Part shown: positions 9,545 through 17,533 of the stretch, in pieces
Layout: every line of letters starts with the position of its first letter
Position numbering within the stretch: the first letter of the stretch is position 1
Origin: Planctomycetaceae bacterium
GTDB lineage: Bacteria; Planctomycetota; Planctomycetia; Planctomycetales; Planctomycetaceae
DNA length: 56,288 nucleotides
Direction of reading: 5' to 3'
Assembly (NCBI GenBank): GCA_021732415.1
Contig: JAKFVC010000038.1
Location: forward strand, 1-56,288
The notes under the pieces: model-generated
The model's input: the letters and a program-made list of their open reading frames with translations, nothing else
Databases searched by the model: none
What the model was told of the DNA's origin: nothing
Made by a program: the position numbers and the translations under genes

Positions 9545-9624
9545 AATGTGTTCAAGCATGCGTCAGTGCATGGTATCAATATCATGCACTGGCCGCTGGC
9601 TGATTGATTTGAACTGACTTGCTG

Positions 9625-9656
9625 CAGGGCACGTTACCGCAAGGTAACGTGCCCTG
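9625..9656 (+). terminator. Perfect 14-bp hairpin with GCAA loop
   Basis: CAGGGCACGTTACC and its exact complement flank the tetraloop GCAA, 80 bases after the Cys-rich protein stop. The following TGGCATTCTTT is moderately T-rich. It probably stabilises or ends that transcript. Confidence 0.75.
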
Positions 9657-9685
9657 TGGCATTCTTTGGGGCTGCGAGTGCCGAC

Positions 9686-9779
9686 TTATGTCCCTTATGT
9701 CCTTTCCGTCCTTTATGTTCCTTTCCTACTCCTCTTAATGCAAAGGACGGAAAGGACGGAAAGGACATAAGGGACATAA
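9686..9779. repeat. Inverted repeat of reiterated AAGGACGG/ATAAGGGACATAA units
   Basis: Left arm 9686-9714 (TTATGTCCCTTATGTCC...) pairs with right arm 9742-9779, which contains one extra GGAAAGGAC unit. Arms are built from short tandem units, like those at 13127 and 26179 (CATAAGTCCCAT units). Confidence 0.85.
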
Positions 9780-9930
9780 ACAATAGCGTTTCCGATCGGT
9801 GACCACTGATGCGAAATGCTGCAGAAAAGCAACACATCGGTGCCATCGCACCCCAGTTATATACACCTCTACACAGCCAATCGGAATTCCTAGAAAAATC
9901 TCCCGAACACGATTTGACTCTCCTTTTGTG

Positions 9931-9944
9931 TGACCTAGGTTTGT
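9931..9944 (+). promoter_or_regulatory. Shared motif TGACCTAGGTTTGT upstream of flp
   Basis: Identical 14-mer occurs at 43849-43862 upstream of cpaB; its first 12 bases occur at 16030-16041. The core ACCTAGGT is a perfect palindrome. CAAGG follows in both the flp and cpaB copies, with 5 extra bases here. It lies 320 bases before the pilin start. Role as operator or promoter element is inferred. Confidence 0.5.
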
Positions 9945-10263
9945 GCTGTCAAGGGTCTGATTTGGCACTGACGGTGTGGCGAAATGCTCCAGATGTCAGC
10001 CGACTGCCGATGGACCCGCGACTGTTTGTGATGAACGTCGCAAACAGCCAGTGACCACAGAAACCAAACACCTGTGGTGTTCCTAGGGTCAAACCTCGGC
10101 GTCGAGGTTAACGGGATATTGAGCTGATTCTCAGACGGCGACGGCACATTGCCAGTCTGACAGTTTCCCGGCTCCTGTCATGTTGTGTGTCTCACTGAAT
10201 CGGATCGGGCCCCGAGCCGCCGAAGATTGAGACAAGAGAGTCAATTCAGAAAGAGAGATCGCC

Positions 10264-10440
10264 ATGTTGAATTCAGTCGTCCAAAGTGTCAAGAAGTTTG
10301 TTGTCTCCGAAGACGGCCCGACCGCTGTCGAATACGCAGTCATGCTCGCCTTGATCGTCATCGTCTGCTTGACCTCGATCAGCGCGATCGGCACCAAGGC
10401 CAACAGCACGTTCGACTCGGTGCAAGCCGCAATGCCGTAA
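10264..10440 (+). CDS. flp: Flp/Fap type IVb pilin
   Basis: A 58-residue prepilin, the major subunit type of Tad (Flp) pili. It begins MLNSVVQSVKKFVVSEDGPT and contains the type IVb cleavage signature G|PTAVEYAVMLALIVIVCL: cleavage after Gly18, Glu at +5 and Tyr at +6, followed by the hydrophobic assembly helix. Length is typical. AGAGAG just upstream is a weak ribosome site. The prepilin peptidase gene lies 530 bases downstream, and the assembly genes cpaB, cpaC and cpaE are 34 kb away. A hairpin at 10507-10543 probably terminates a short, abundant pilin message. Confidence 0.92.
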   Translation: MLNSVVQSVKKFVVSEDGPTAVEYAVMLALIVIVCLTSISAIGTKANSTFDSVQAAMP

Positions 10441-10506
10441 GGTGCTTAGCCACCGGCTGCTGATGTCAGTGGCGGGTTCGGCGAACCCTTCGGGTTTCGA
10501 ATCAAG

Positions 10507-10543
10507 CCGTCCAGTGGGGAAGTCAGACTTCCCCTCTGGGCGG
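10507..10543 (+). terminator. Probable terminator after flp
   Basis: CCGTCCAGTGGGGAAGTC pairs with GACTTCCCCTCTGGGCGG (two mismatches, two-base loop) and is followed by TTCTTTC. A smaller hairpin GGGTTC-GGC-GAACCC at 10474-10488 precedes it. Confidence 0.65.
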
Positions 10544-10607
10544 TTCTTTCACAAGCCCCAATCGCCAATCAATGCAATCAGTTTTTACGAAGACAAGGTG
10601 GGCTGTC

Positions 10608-10715
10608 ATGTTTCCCTTCTGGATGGATTTCACAGCGAATTCACTGTCAACGCTGCTGGTCACATTGGCCGGTACTGTGTCGGTGTTGCTGAGTGTGTTT
10701 GCCGCACCCCGGTGA
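10608..10715 (+). CDS. Possible 35-aa single-span membrane peptide in the pilin cluster
   Basis: ATG at 10608 opens a frame for 35 residues: MFPFWMDFTANSLSTLLVTL followed by AGTVSVLLSVFAAPR. It is one hydrophobic transmembrane stretch (about residues 13-32) with a short Pro-Arg tail. AAGGTGGG lies 8 bases upstream, a good ribosome site. It sits between the pilin and the prepilin peptidase. No family is recognised; it could be a small Tad-associated membrane protein. It may equally be a chance frame, since only length, hydrophobicity and the ribosome site support it. Confidence 0.45.
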   Translation: MFPFWMDFTANSLSTLLVTLAGTVSVLLSVFAAPR

Positions 10716-10975
10716 ACTCTGACCATATCGCACACTTCCAAGAAGTACCTGTTGCCTGCGGGGCAACATGACCGCTCATTTTGTAGACCAAGGGCAGTGC
10801 GGATCTGACGAACGATCGCGTCCACTAAATCATTGCCCACAGTCGCCTCCAAACCAAATCACCCCTCCAGGAACAGAATTGCCCACTGGCTGAATTCGAT
10901 TCACCTGATCTAGGAATGTATCAGGACTCCAGTGGCATTCGTTCCGTGTTAAAAAATCCCTGGAAAGGAATGGCT

Positions 10976-11551
10976 GTGTCGATGGACTGGACTCACTTAG
11001 TTACGACTCAAGGTCACGTGCTGGTCGTCAGTGCGATTTTGATCTGGGCCGCCTGGATTGACGGTCGCGAATTGCGAGTCCCGAACTGGCAGACCTTCCC
11101 CATGATTCTGGCGGGTCTCATCTTCAATACGTACTACAGTGGCTGGGCTGGCTTACAGTTCGGTCTCTGGGGCGCGGCCGTCGGCCTGGCCTGCCTGCTC
11201 CCGCTCTACGCGGTTGGTGGGATGGGTGCAGGCGACGTGAAGTTGATGGCCGGCATCGGAGCGTGGATGGGCGCCAGTATCGTCTGGAACGCCTTCCTCG
11301 TCTCAACGGTAGTTGGTGGTGTCATGGCAGTCTGCATGGTGGCCTATCGCGGCACATGGATGAAGCACTACGGCAACTTCATGATGATCCTGCAGGAATT
11401 CCGCACGATCAAGAATCCCGCCGAGTTGTCACGCATCGCCGCCGAACGCAAACCGAACATGTTCCTGTTGCCGTATGGTATTCCCATCTGCATCGGGACC
11501 CTGGGCTACTTCATCTATCAAATTGCGACGCACTCAAAGGTCGTTGGTTGA
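10976..11551 (+). CDS. Prepilin peptidase, A24A type (TadV/CpaA)
   Basis: Inner-membrane aspartic protease that removes the leader from Flp prepilin. About 190 residues and five to six hydrophobic segments, with the two catalytic Asp motifs: AAWIDGRELRVPNW in the first loop and GMGAGDVKLMAGIGAWMG (GxGD) in the second. It is the short form without the N-terminal methylase domain, as in TadV/CpaA. AAAGGA at 10964-10969 gives a 6-base spacer to GTG 10976; ATGs at 10970 and 10982 are alternatives, and the frame is open back to ATG 10916. Location next to flp supports the role. Confidence 0.88.
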   Translation: MSMDWTHLVTTQGHVLVVSAILIWAAWIDGRELRVPNWQTFPMILAGLIFNTYYSGWAGLQFGLWGAAVGLACLLPLYAVGGMGAGDVKLMAGIGAWMGASIVWNAFLVSTVVGGVMAVCMVAYRGTWMKHYGNFMMILQEFRTIKNPAELSRIAAERKPNMFLLPYGIPICIGTLGYFIYQIATHSKVVG

Positions 11552-11577
11552 CCTCAGTTCGTCGACAATTAGATTAA

Positions 11578-11621
11578 GCACACAGCCCGCGTGATTCTTA
11601 CGAATCACGCGGGCTGTGTGC
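11578..11621. terminator. Perfect 20-bp stem after the prepilin peptidase
   Basis: GCACACAGCCCGCGTGATTC and its exact complement surround the loop TTAC, 26 bases after the stop. No T-run follows, so it may protect the 3' end rather than terminate intrinsically. Confidence 0.75.
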
Positions 11622-11703
11622 ATTTGAGGTCGCAATCAAGCCTCGGTCAGATTAACGGTGCCACGACATTGATACGTCGCCGGACTAATTCACAACAGAA
11701 TTT

Positions 11704-12059
11704 GATCAGGCGAGCCGGGCAGCGTAAGCCCCCCGGATTCTTTTTCATTCAGATTTGGAAACACAGAGGCACAGAGGACACAGAGAAATGCAACGACTCT
11801 GTGTCCTCTGTGCCTCTGTGTTTTGATTTCTTCGCTACCAAACCGACGTTGACACAGATGGAACGAAGAATCCTGGGGCTTACCGGCTAGTTGATTTAAT
11901 CAAGTCCCAATCGCGTATTTTCGTTTTCGCGGCAGTTGCTACCCGTTGAACATAGGTTTGAACGCTTAAACCGGATCACCGTTCACATTAAGTATACTGA
12001 CATTATGTTTACATTCTGATTAAATCAACAGCCCGTTACGCCGCCGGGCTCGCCTGATT
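11704..12059. repeat. Multi-layer nested inverted repeats
   Basis: Four arm pairs. A: 11704-11727 with 12036-12059 (24 bases, 3 mismatches). Inside A, B: 11725-11743 with 11866-11883 (one indel). Inside B, C: 11761-11784 with 11798-11821 (perfect, CAGAGGCACAGAGGACACAG type). Beside B but inside A, D: 11890-11902 with 12017-12029 (perfect, GTTGATTTAATCA). No gene is visible in this stretch. Confidence 0.85.
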
Positions 12060-12103
12060 ACTGGTTTAGTTGGCGGCTGTTTTGACGCTTGTGACTCGGT
12101 AAA

Positions 12104-12133
12104 AACCATCCGGCTTACGCCGGACGCTCGCCT
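12104..12133. repeat. Solitary copy of the CCATCCGGCTTACGCCGGACG element
   Basis: Contains the self-pairing TCCGGCttacGCCGGA core. Other copies at 34771-34802, 36841-36875, 36983-37017, with a divergent one at 48571-48609. This copy abuts the 3' end of the minus-strand isomerase gene. Confidence 0.85.
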
Positions 12134-12144
12134 GGGCGATTGGG

Positions 12145-13038
12145 CTAAACGTCACACACAGCAACGGCATCTTTTAGCCCTTGCAGCGGCTCGCGGGTCG
12201 GAATGAATTCGTGCCCCACATATCCCGTGTATCCCACGTCAACCAGGGCCTGCATAATGGCCCCATAGTGAATCTCCTGCTTCGCATCCAGCTCGCAACG
12301 GCCTGGATTGCCCGCAGTGTGGATATGGCCCAGATACTCTTTGTGCTGCCGGATGCGGCGGATCACATCGCCGTCCATGATCTGCACATGATAGATATCA
12401 AACAACAGCTTCAAGCGCGGCGAGCCCACCTGCTTGATGATGTCGATGCAGTATTCGGTGTGGTCTCCCTGGTAACCGGGGTGACCTTTCATCGGATGAG
12501 AATCATCGCGTGAGTTCAGCATCTCCAGGCACAGGGTGACCTTCTTGTCCTCGGCATATCCGATGATCTTCTTATAGCCTTCAACACAGTTCTTCAGGCC
12601 GACATCATCGGGGATGTTCTCGCGCATGCCGGTGAAAGTGATCACGTTCGGAACGCCCATGACCGATGCGTCATCAATGCGTTTCCGCAAGATCTCGAAA
12701 CAATAATCCCAGTGAGCCGGGTTATTCATCCCTTTCACAAACCCATGGCTGCTGGAGATGGCGCAGGTCAGCCCCATCTGTTTGAGCAGCGGCCAATACT
12801 TGGCTTCGACGAGTTCGACACTCACGCACCCCAACTGCTTGGCGACCGCCGCGAGTTGCTCGACCGACCACGTTTCCCGGAAGCACCAGTAGCAAATCGA
12901 TTGCTTGATGCGCCCCTTGTTCGCCGGGGCTTGAGCGGCCATCGAATTCGTCGCCAGGAGCCCGGTCGCGGCAGCGGCGGTTAAACGCAATGTGTCGCGA
13001 CGTGACAGCAAGTTATTGGAAGAAGTGGTGGAATCCAT
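12145..13038 (-). CDS. Tat-exported sugar isomerase, hydroxypyruvate-isomerase-like TIM barrel
   Basis: AP-endonuclease-2-type TIM barrel of 297 residues. The N-terminus carries a twin-arginine signal (LSRRDTLRLTAAAATGLLATNSMAAQA), so it is exported folded. Metal and substrate residues sit in typical motifs: VELVEAKYW, CLEMLNS (metal Glu), LLFDIYHVQIMDGD (Asp/His), GHIHTAGNPGR and GYVGHEFIPTREP (last Glu). These match the Hyi-like family that interconverts hydroxypyruvate and tartronate semialdehyde, but the substrate in planctomycete exported members is unknown. ATG at 13038 starts the Tat signal; the frame stays open to 13086 without supporting features. Confidence 0.88.
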   Translation of the reverse strand: MDSTTSSNNLLSRRDTLRLTAAAATGLLATNSMAAQAPANKGRIKQSICYWCFRETWSVEQLAAVAKQLGCVSVELVEAKYWPLLKQMGLTCAISSSHGFVKGMNNPAHWDYCFEILRKRIDDASVMGVPNVITFTGMRENIPDDVGLKNCVEGYKKIIGYAEDKKVTLCLEMLNSRDDSHPMKGHPGYQGDHTEYCIDIIKQVGSPRLKLLFDIYHVQIMDGDVIRRIRQHKEYLGHIHTAGNPGRCELDAKQEIHYGAIMQALVDVGYTGYVGHEFIPTREPLQGLKDAVAVCDV

Positions 13039-13126
13039 TTTCGCTCGTTCCAGGATGAATGTCGGGGTCCGCGATATCCAAATCATAGCTGCCGCCGCCG
13101 ACCCGGGAAATATCGCCGCAAGGCAT

Positions 13127-13218
13127 TCCCATAAGTCCCATCCGTCCCATAAGTCCCATGAATTTCTAAGAAGGAATGGGACTTATGAGACCAGTCGGAC
13201 GTAGGAGACTTATGAGAT
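13127..13218. repeat. Inverted repeat of CATAAGTCCCAT units
   Basis: Left arm 13127-13159 pairs imperfectly with 13176-13218 (ATGGGACTTATGAGA... GACTTATGAGAT). Same family as 26179-26257. It lies just before the minus-strand isomerase gene. Confidence 0.8.
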
Positions 13219-13339
13219 CAAGGCGATCGATGCCGCCGCAAAAACGAAACCGCCCTGCGACAGATTCCCATCGCAGGGCGGATTTCAACTTCGGTCACAG
13301 TGCGCGGCCACTTGCAACGCCGGACTTCCACATCTGCGA

Positions 13340-14083
13340 TTATTTGTCGCGGATGTCGGTGTGGCAGCTATTGCACGACTTGGCCGATTCCAGGAACAGA
13401 GCCTTACCGTCGGCATCCTTCTTGTCCTTCAACGCAGCCGCAATCTTGGTCATCGAGACCTGCAGGTCCTTGGAGTACTTCTTCCACTTTTCGATGTCAG
13501 CCTTGTCCTTCACCTCGTGGGTGTCGGCTTCGATGACCAACGCCAGAACGGCCAGCACGCTGGCGTCACGTGAGGCGGCGGCGTGGTCTTCGGGAGCCTT
13601 GCGGAAGGCCTTCCGCAGGTTCCCATTCCGCTTGCTGACTTCGGCCATCAAGCTGTCCATGTCGATCAGCTTGTCCCAGGCGTGTTCGACCTTGGCACCG
13701 CCGGCCTTGCCGCCAGCCGCCGCCTTGACCGCGTCCAAACCCTTCTTGGCATCGTCCAACGAACCAGCCTTGATGATCGCCAACGCACCATCTCGGATGT
13801 CGGCAGCCGACTTCTTCCAGGCCGAATCTTCATCGTGCTGGGCAATGCCCTGGGCCAACATGGCCAGTGTGCCCGCTGCTTGCGGAACACCCTTCTTCTT
13901 CGCCTTGGTGTAGCTGTCGTTATCCGCCAGCAACGCTTCGATGTCCTTGATCTTCGTTTCCGCTTCCGTTACCAGGTCGGCGACCGGGGTCACGGTTGAG
14001 AGCTTATCGGCGGCTTGTGCGGGCACGAGGCACGCACCGGCCAACAAGGTCAACGCCAGCGGGAGCCACATTTTCTGCACCAC
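13340..14083 (-). CDS. Secreted c-type cytochrome of the helical-bundle kind
   Basis: Periplasmic mono-haem protein of about 247 residues. A signal peptide (PLALTLLAGACLVPAQAA) is followed by an all-helical Lys/Ala/Asp-rich region with an inner duplicated pattern, and the only haem site, CNSCH, is 5 residues from the C-terminus, as in cytochrome c'/c-556-like four-helix proteins. AAGGAG in TTAAGGAGTGTCCCGTGGTG has a 6-base spacer to GTG 14083; ATG 14071 is too far from it. Electron partner unknown. It is monocistronic by spacing. Confidence 0.82.
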   Translation of the reverse strand: MVQKMWLPLALTLLAGACLVPAQAADKLSTVTPVADLVTEAETKIKDIEALLADNDSYTKAKKKGVPQAAGTLAMLAQGIAQHDEDSAWKKSAADIRDGALAIIKAGSLDDAKKGLDAVKAAAGGKAGGAKVEHAWDKLIDMDSLMAEVSKRNGNLRKAFRKAPEDHAAASRDASVLAVLALVIEADTHEVKDKADIEKWKKYSKDLQVSMTKIAAALKDKKDADGKALFLESAKSCNSCHTDIRDK

Positions 14084-14947
14084 GGGACACTCCTTAATTC
14101 GAACAGGGCAACAAGATGAAAGCCCGAAATCTTCCACGGTCGAGCCATTTCAATCAGGCTCGCGGCAGCAGTATTTCGGACACGGTCGGTCGGTAACCAA
14201 TTTTTGAATAGTCTTCTTCAGACTGATGCTGCGCGTTCCCAGGCAACCTCAGACAGGGCAGGCGGGTTGTATTGAGACACACGGCCCCGGTGCATCTCTA
14301 CGTCAGGCAGGCCCATTTCTAAACTTCCATTATCGAGAGCGATGGGCTCAAGTGCCACGCACTCCCCGACAACGGCTTCCTCTTCTACTTCTCCATTGTG
14401 ATTTGAGTGCGATTTGGTTGTCAACCCTGTGGAGACAGACCTGCAGGTCTCCATTCGTGCGGCAAACACTCCTTAAGTAACTGTGCGGGCGAAGTTCTCG
14501 CAGGGCAAATACCAAGTATGGCAGACCGGACAGATCTGCCACACCGCTCTCAATTCGCGCAATCACGCTAAGGCAACCTGTCTTTCCCGATTTCCAGCCG
14601 GTTCAGTTTGACTGGGCATCCCAGTTCCTACAACCACTCCAACACAATCTCCTAGCGTCAGGTCGGATTCAAAAACGCTGGAAAACACGGCTTTTTCATA
14701 GTCAAGCGAATCAGTCGGATATCCCCGGATTATTCACCGCACTCTTCCGGCAACTCTCAAGCTTCCCAAATTATCTAAACTTTCCTTTCTTCCTAGTCGA
14801 AAAAGTATGCCAGGAACACTCAGTGGCATGCCGGGATCAGGTCAGTATCTCGTGTCTTGCCGGGGGATCGAACCACCGCCACGCGTGCTGCCGTGTGGGC
14901 TCGATCTCAGAAAGGAACCAGTAGTTTTTTTTTGAGGAGACGCGACG
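14084..14947. other. Gene-free stretch between divergent genes
   Basis: About 860 bases without a convincing gene. Contains the 14-base palindrome AGACCTGCAGGTCT (14437-14450) and the hairpin TGGCAGAccggacagATCTGCCA (14519-14541). GAGGAG plus a run of eight or nine Ts immediately precedes the Cys-rich gene at 14948. Confidence 0.55.
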
Positions 14948-15616
14948 ATGAAATGGTTTACAATGACTGTTGCTGCTTTCGCGCTGTGTATGATGAACAC
15001 CGCCGCCGAAGCCAAGCAATGCGGGTGCTGTGCCCCCGCCCCGACGACCTGCTGCCAACCAGCTCAGGTCAAGTGCTGCAAGGCACCGAAAGTGAAGTGC
15101 TGCAAGAGCAAGTGCAACAGCTGCGGAAACAGCTGTGGCAAGAGCTGCGGCAACGGCTGTGGAAACAGCTGTGCTCCGTCATGTGCCGCTCCTGCGAGCT
15201 GCGCTGCCCCGGCCGCTTGTGGCCCCGCTGCTGCCCCGAGCTGTGCCGCTCCGGCCGCTTGTGGTCCGGCTTGTGCTCCGAGCTGTGCCGCTCCCGCTGC
15301 TTGCGGACCGGCTTGTGCTCCTTCTTGTGCCGCTCCGGCGACCTGCGGTTCGGGCTGCAACAGCGGTTGCAACTCGGGCTGCGGCAAGTCCTGCTGCAAA
15401 GCTCCGAAGTGCTGCAAGCCCAAGTGCTGCAAGGCTCCCAAGTGCAAGAAGACCAAGTGCTGCAAGAGCAGCTGCAACAGCGGTTGCGGCAACAGCTGCG
15501 GTTCGACCTGTGCTCCTTCCTGTGCCGCTCCCGCGAGCTGCGCTGCTCCCGCGAGCTGTGCCGCTCCGGTCATGGCTCCCGCTGCTCCCGCCGTTGCTCC
15601 CGCTCCGGCTGCCTAG
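14948..15616 (+). CDS. Cys/Ala/Pro-rich low-complexity secreted protein
   Basis: 222 residues; signal peptide MKWFTMTVAAFALCMMNTAAEA, then repeats in blocks: CCK units (KCCKAPKVKCCKSKC), CGNSCG units, a tandem array of the form CAAPAACGPACAPS, a second CCK/CKK block (CCKAPKCCKPKCCKAPKCKK), and a closing APAAP tail. Roughly every fourth residue in the array is Cys. No known fold; a metal-binding or disulfide-cross-linked envelope protein is plausible. GAGGAG at 14934-14939 is a strong ribosome site. The complementary strand carries a long Gln/Leu frame that is only a compositional shadow. Confidence 0.8.
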   Translation: MKWFTMTVAAFALCMMNTAAEAKQCGCCAPAPTTCCQPAQVKCCKAPKVKCCKSKCNSCGNSCGKSCGNGCGNSCAPSCAAPASCAAPAACGPAAAPSCAAPAACGPACAPSCAAPAACGPACAPSCAAPATCGSGCNSGCNSGCGKSCCKAPKCCKPKCCKAPKCKKTKCCKSSCNSGCGNSCGSTCAPSCAAPASCAAPASCAAPVMAPAAPAVAPAPAA

Positions 15617-15717
15617 TCTTGAGAGATTGTCACCAGGTCATGGCCACGGCAACCTGTGTTAGTTGAAGTGAGTCAGTGAAATTTGCAGGTGTTCATCGTC
15701 ACGGCAGCACCGTCTGG

Positions 15718-15746
15718 ATGGCTGGGAGCCTCTAGCTCCCAGCCAT
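15718..15746. terminator. 12-bp hairpin
   Basis: ATGGCTGGGAGC and GCTCCCAGCCAT flank the loop CTCTA, about 100 bases after the Cys-rich gene. No T-run follows. Confidence 0.65.
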
Positions 15747-15919
15747 CGGACAGCCGCCTCCGAGAAAACAAGCCTGGCCATCGCCTGGCAGACAAAAGTT
15801 CGAACACGACGTGAGTCTGAAGAACGCTCCGAACGACTTAACAACCCCGAACTGCATTCTTGTGATGCACGTAAGGGGTTTCGTCGTTCTTTGGGACGTC
15901 GAAGGCGTCGCAGCGTGCC

Positions 15920-15989
15920 GTAGCCACGGTCGCCAGACCGTGGGATGCGTCCGGCAGGGCAACCCCCACGCTCTGGCGACCGTGGCTAC
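15920..15989. repeat. 25-base inverted repeat
   Basis: GTAGCCACGGTCGCCAGACC... (15920-15944) and its complement (15965-15989) with one mismatch. Forms a cruciform-type structure in the 460-base gap before the small gene at 16074. Confidence 0.85.
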
Positions 15990-16029
15990 AGCGCAATTCA
16001 CAAGGAATTATTTGCCAAGTCACGATTCG

Positions 16030-16041
16030 TGACCTAGGTTT
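16030..16041 (+). promoter_or_regulatory. Shared motif TGACCTAGGTTT
   Basis: First 12 bases of the 14-mer found upstream of flp and cpaB, here 32 bases before a small plus-strand gene. Suggests a common regulator or sigma factor; inferred. Confidence 0.45.
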
Positions 16042-16073
16042 AACTCGCGAGCCAAATTTTCTGGAGTGAGATT

Positions 16074-16307
16074 ATGCTGGAAGCAGCCGTACCTGAAACA
16101 CCCAACTTCGTTGATCGCCGACAATCGTCAGGCGCCCGTACTGACGGGTCTGAACGTCGGCAGTTCATCAACGCCCGACAAGCCGGCCGTCCTGAAGTCC
16201 AGGAACTGGCCGAAGCGGTCGACCAATACAAACTGCGTCATCGCCGACGCTTTATCACTTTCGAAGAACTCTTCGACGTGATGGCGTCACTCGGCTACCA
16301 TAAGTAG
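16074..16307 (+). CDS. Small conserved-looking hypothetical protein
   Basis: 77 residues, soluble and charged. The N-terminal half is Arg/Ser-rich and likely disordered; the C-terminal half (PEVQELAEAVDQYKLRHRRR then FITFEELFDVMASLGY) is helical with a basic RHRRR cluster. TGGAG with an 8-base spacer supports the ATG. The TGACCTAGGTTT motif lies just upstream, and a perfect 22-bp hairpin follows the stop, which argues for a real transcription unit. Function not recognised. Confidence 0.65.
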   Translation: MLEAAVPETPNFVDRRQSSGARTDGSERRQFINARQAGRPEVQELAEAVDQYKLRHRRRFITFEELFDVMASLGYHK

Positions 16308-16339
16308 TTCCGAGCAGCGCGGTGGCGCAACAATACAAA

Positions 16340-16406
16340 CTCGAAGCGCAAGCGAGTGCATCTCCCCCTATTTAACTAAGGGAAATGCACTCGCTTGCGC
16401 TTCGAG
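16340..16406. terminator. 22-bp inverted repeat between convergent genes
   Basis: CTCGAAGCGCAAGCGAGTGC... (16340-16361) pairs perfectly with 16385-16406. Placed between the convergent genes at 16074 and 16425, so likely a bidirectional transcript end. Confidence 0.8.
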
Positions 16407-16424
16407 CATGTACTCGTGTCGCGT

Positions 16425-16802
16425 CTATTCTTCGTCGATAACGCGGACTCGCCGCCGATTGCGATAATACGGCGCCCGCACGCGGGTATCTCGAGCCCCC
16501 CGTTCGTCCAAACCGCCGATGCGGCCTGAGCACAACCGGTGAATCAGCAGGAGCACCAGGGCTCCTCCCACGGCAACGGCAAATCCGATCGGGGTAATCA
16601 AATCTCGGATCTGATCGCCACCCGCCCAGGCATACAGAGCGGCACCAATGAGCGCACCGCCCAAGCCCAGGATCAATGTCACGACTGCTCCGCCGGGATC
16701 GCGGCCGGGCAGGATCGCCTTGGCCAGCAAGCCGCTGACCATTCCGAAGCCGATCCAAGTCAGGGCTTCGTGGACATAATGATGGATCGTAATGGGGTCC
16801 AT
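16425..16802 (-). CDS. GlsB/YeaQ/YmgE family membrane protein
   Basis: 125-residue integral membrane protein of the transglycosylase-associated family (general-stress type). Three hydrophobic segments with the family pattern GMVSGLLAKAILPGRDPGG then LILGLGGALIGAAL. The C-terminal tail after residue 95 is Arg-rich (RAPYYRNRRRVRVIDEE), longer than in E. coli YmgE. AGGAGT with a 7-base spacer fixes the ATG at 16802 rather than the longer frame. Role in stress is known only by family association. Confidence 0.85.
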   Translation of the reverse strand: MDPITIHHYVHEALTWIGFGMVSGLLAKAILPGRDPGGAVVTLILGLGGALIGAALYAWAGGDQIRDLITPIGFAVAVGGALVLLLIHRLCSGRIGGLDERGARDTRVRAPYYRNRRRVRVIDEE

Positions 16803-17035
16803 ATGGGAACTCCTGAAGTCTCGCGGTTCGCTCCAGCTCAGCGCAACAAACACGGGCACGGCTAAGCCGCGCCCGAGATTGATCTAGTAGATAGTTCGCT
16901 GATATCTCGCATGATCTCAACGACTTCGATATGGCCCGCGAACAATTTCGCACTCCCTCCCCACCGGAATTCTGGTACAGGAAACTCGCTAGCGAGAATC
17001 CGGTAACGACCAGACAGGCCGGAGTGCGGCAGTGA

Positions 17036-17302
17036 CTAGTTGACCGGAGGCCCAGGAGTCGGCGCCGGGCCACTCTGATCGAGACCCTGCTGGCGTAGTT
17101 TGTACGCTTCCAGGGCCTCAACCTGACGGCTGAGGCGGAACTCAGGCCCCATCGGGAAGTATTGGACGTCGTCGTTGAGGTAGTAGGCTGAGGGGAGAGT
17201 CTGTCCCCCAACTGTGGTCTGACAGCCCACGGCCGTCATGCCCAACAATGCGCACCCGACGAGTGCGAACCGCTTACTTTCAAACAACTTGTGGATAGCC
17301 AT
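17036..17302 (-). CDS. Small exported protein, possible lipoprotein
   Basis: 88 residues. The N-terminus KLFESKRFALVGCALLGMTAVGC is a basic-then-hydrophobic signal ending in AVGC, a loose lipobox. The mature part, QTTVGGQTLPSAYYLNDDVQ then YFPMGPEFRLSRQVEALEAYK, ends in a Pro-rich tail. I recall similar sequences as conserved planctomycete hypotheticals, without known function. The ATG at 17302 starts the signal sequence directly; the upstream extension to 17356 is not needed. Confidence 0.7.
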   Translation of the reverse strand: MAIHKLFESKRFALVGCALLGMTAVGCQTTVGGQTLPSAYYLNDDVQYFPMGPEFRLSRQVEALEAYKLRQQGLDQSGPAPTPGPPVN

Positions 17303-17466
17303 CTTAGCTCTCGCTGTGCTTCGAGATTCCGTATCTGCCAAGAACGCTGCCGTCAATTCCTGAATTTTCGGCTCAACCGTTCCTGCCTAACTCTCATTAT
17401 CGACCGTTACAACTCGTTTCTTCGGCACAAACCGGTAAAGTCGGAATAATTCCTACAGAATGACAA

Positions 17467-17501
17467 AAGCCGAGGTGTCTCGCACTGAGACACCCCGGCT
17501 T
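17467..17501 (-). terminator. Rho-independent terminator of the GspE-like gene
   Basis: AAGCCGAGGTGTCTC pairs with GAGACACCCCGGCTT around GCAGT-type loop; read on the minus strand it is followed by TTTTGTCA. It lies 33 bases past the stop at 17534. Confidence 0.88.
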
Positions 17502-17533
17502 CCTGTAGTCTTAATCATCTATCAATTCAGGGC

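Noticed and set aside
10916-10975. Longer start for the prepilin peptidase at ATG 10916
   Set aside because: The added residues are hydrophilic and unlike the family; AAAGGA at 10964-10969 supports a start near 10976.
13127-13218. Tandem units resembling a CRISPR or VNTR
   Set aside because: Units are adjacent without spacers and form complementary arms; no cas genes in the window.
15064-15573. 169-codon Gln/Leu/Ala frame antisense to the Cys-rich protein
   Set aside because: Periodic sequence arises because the sense strand is a codon-repeat array; no start or ribosome site.
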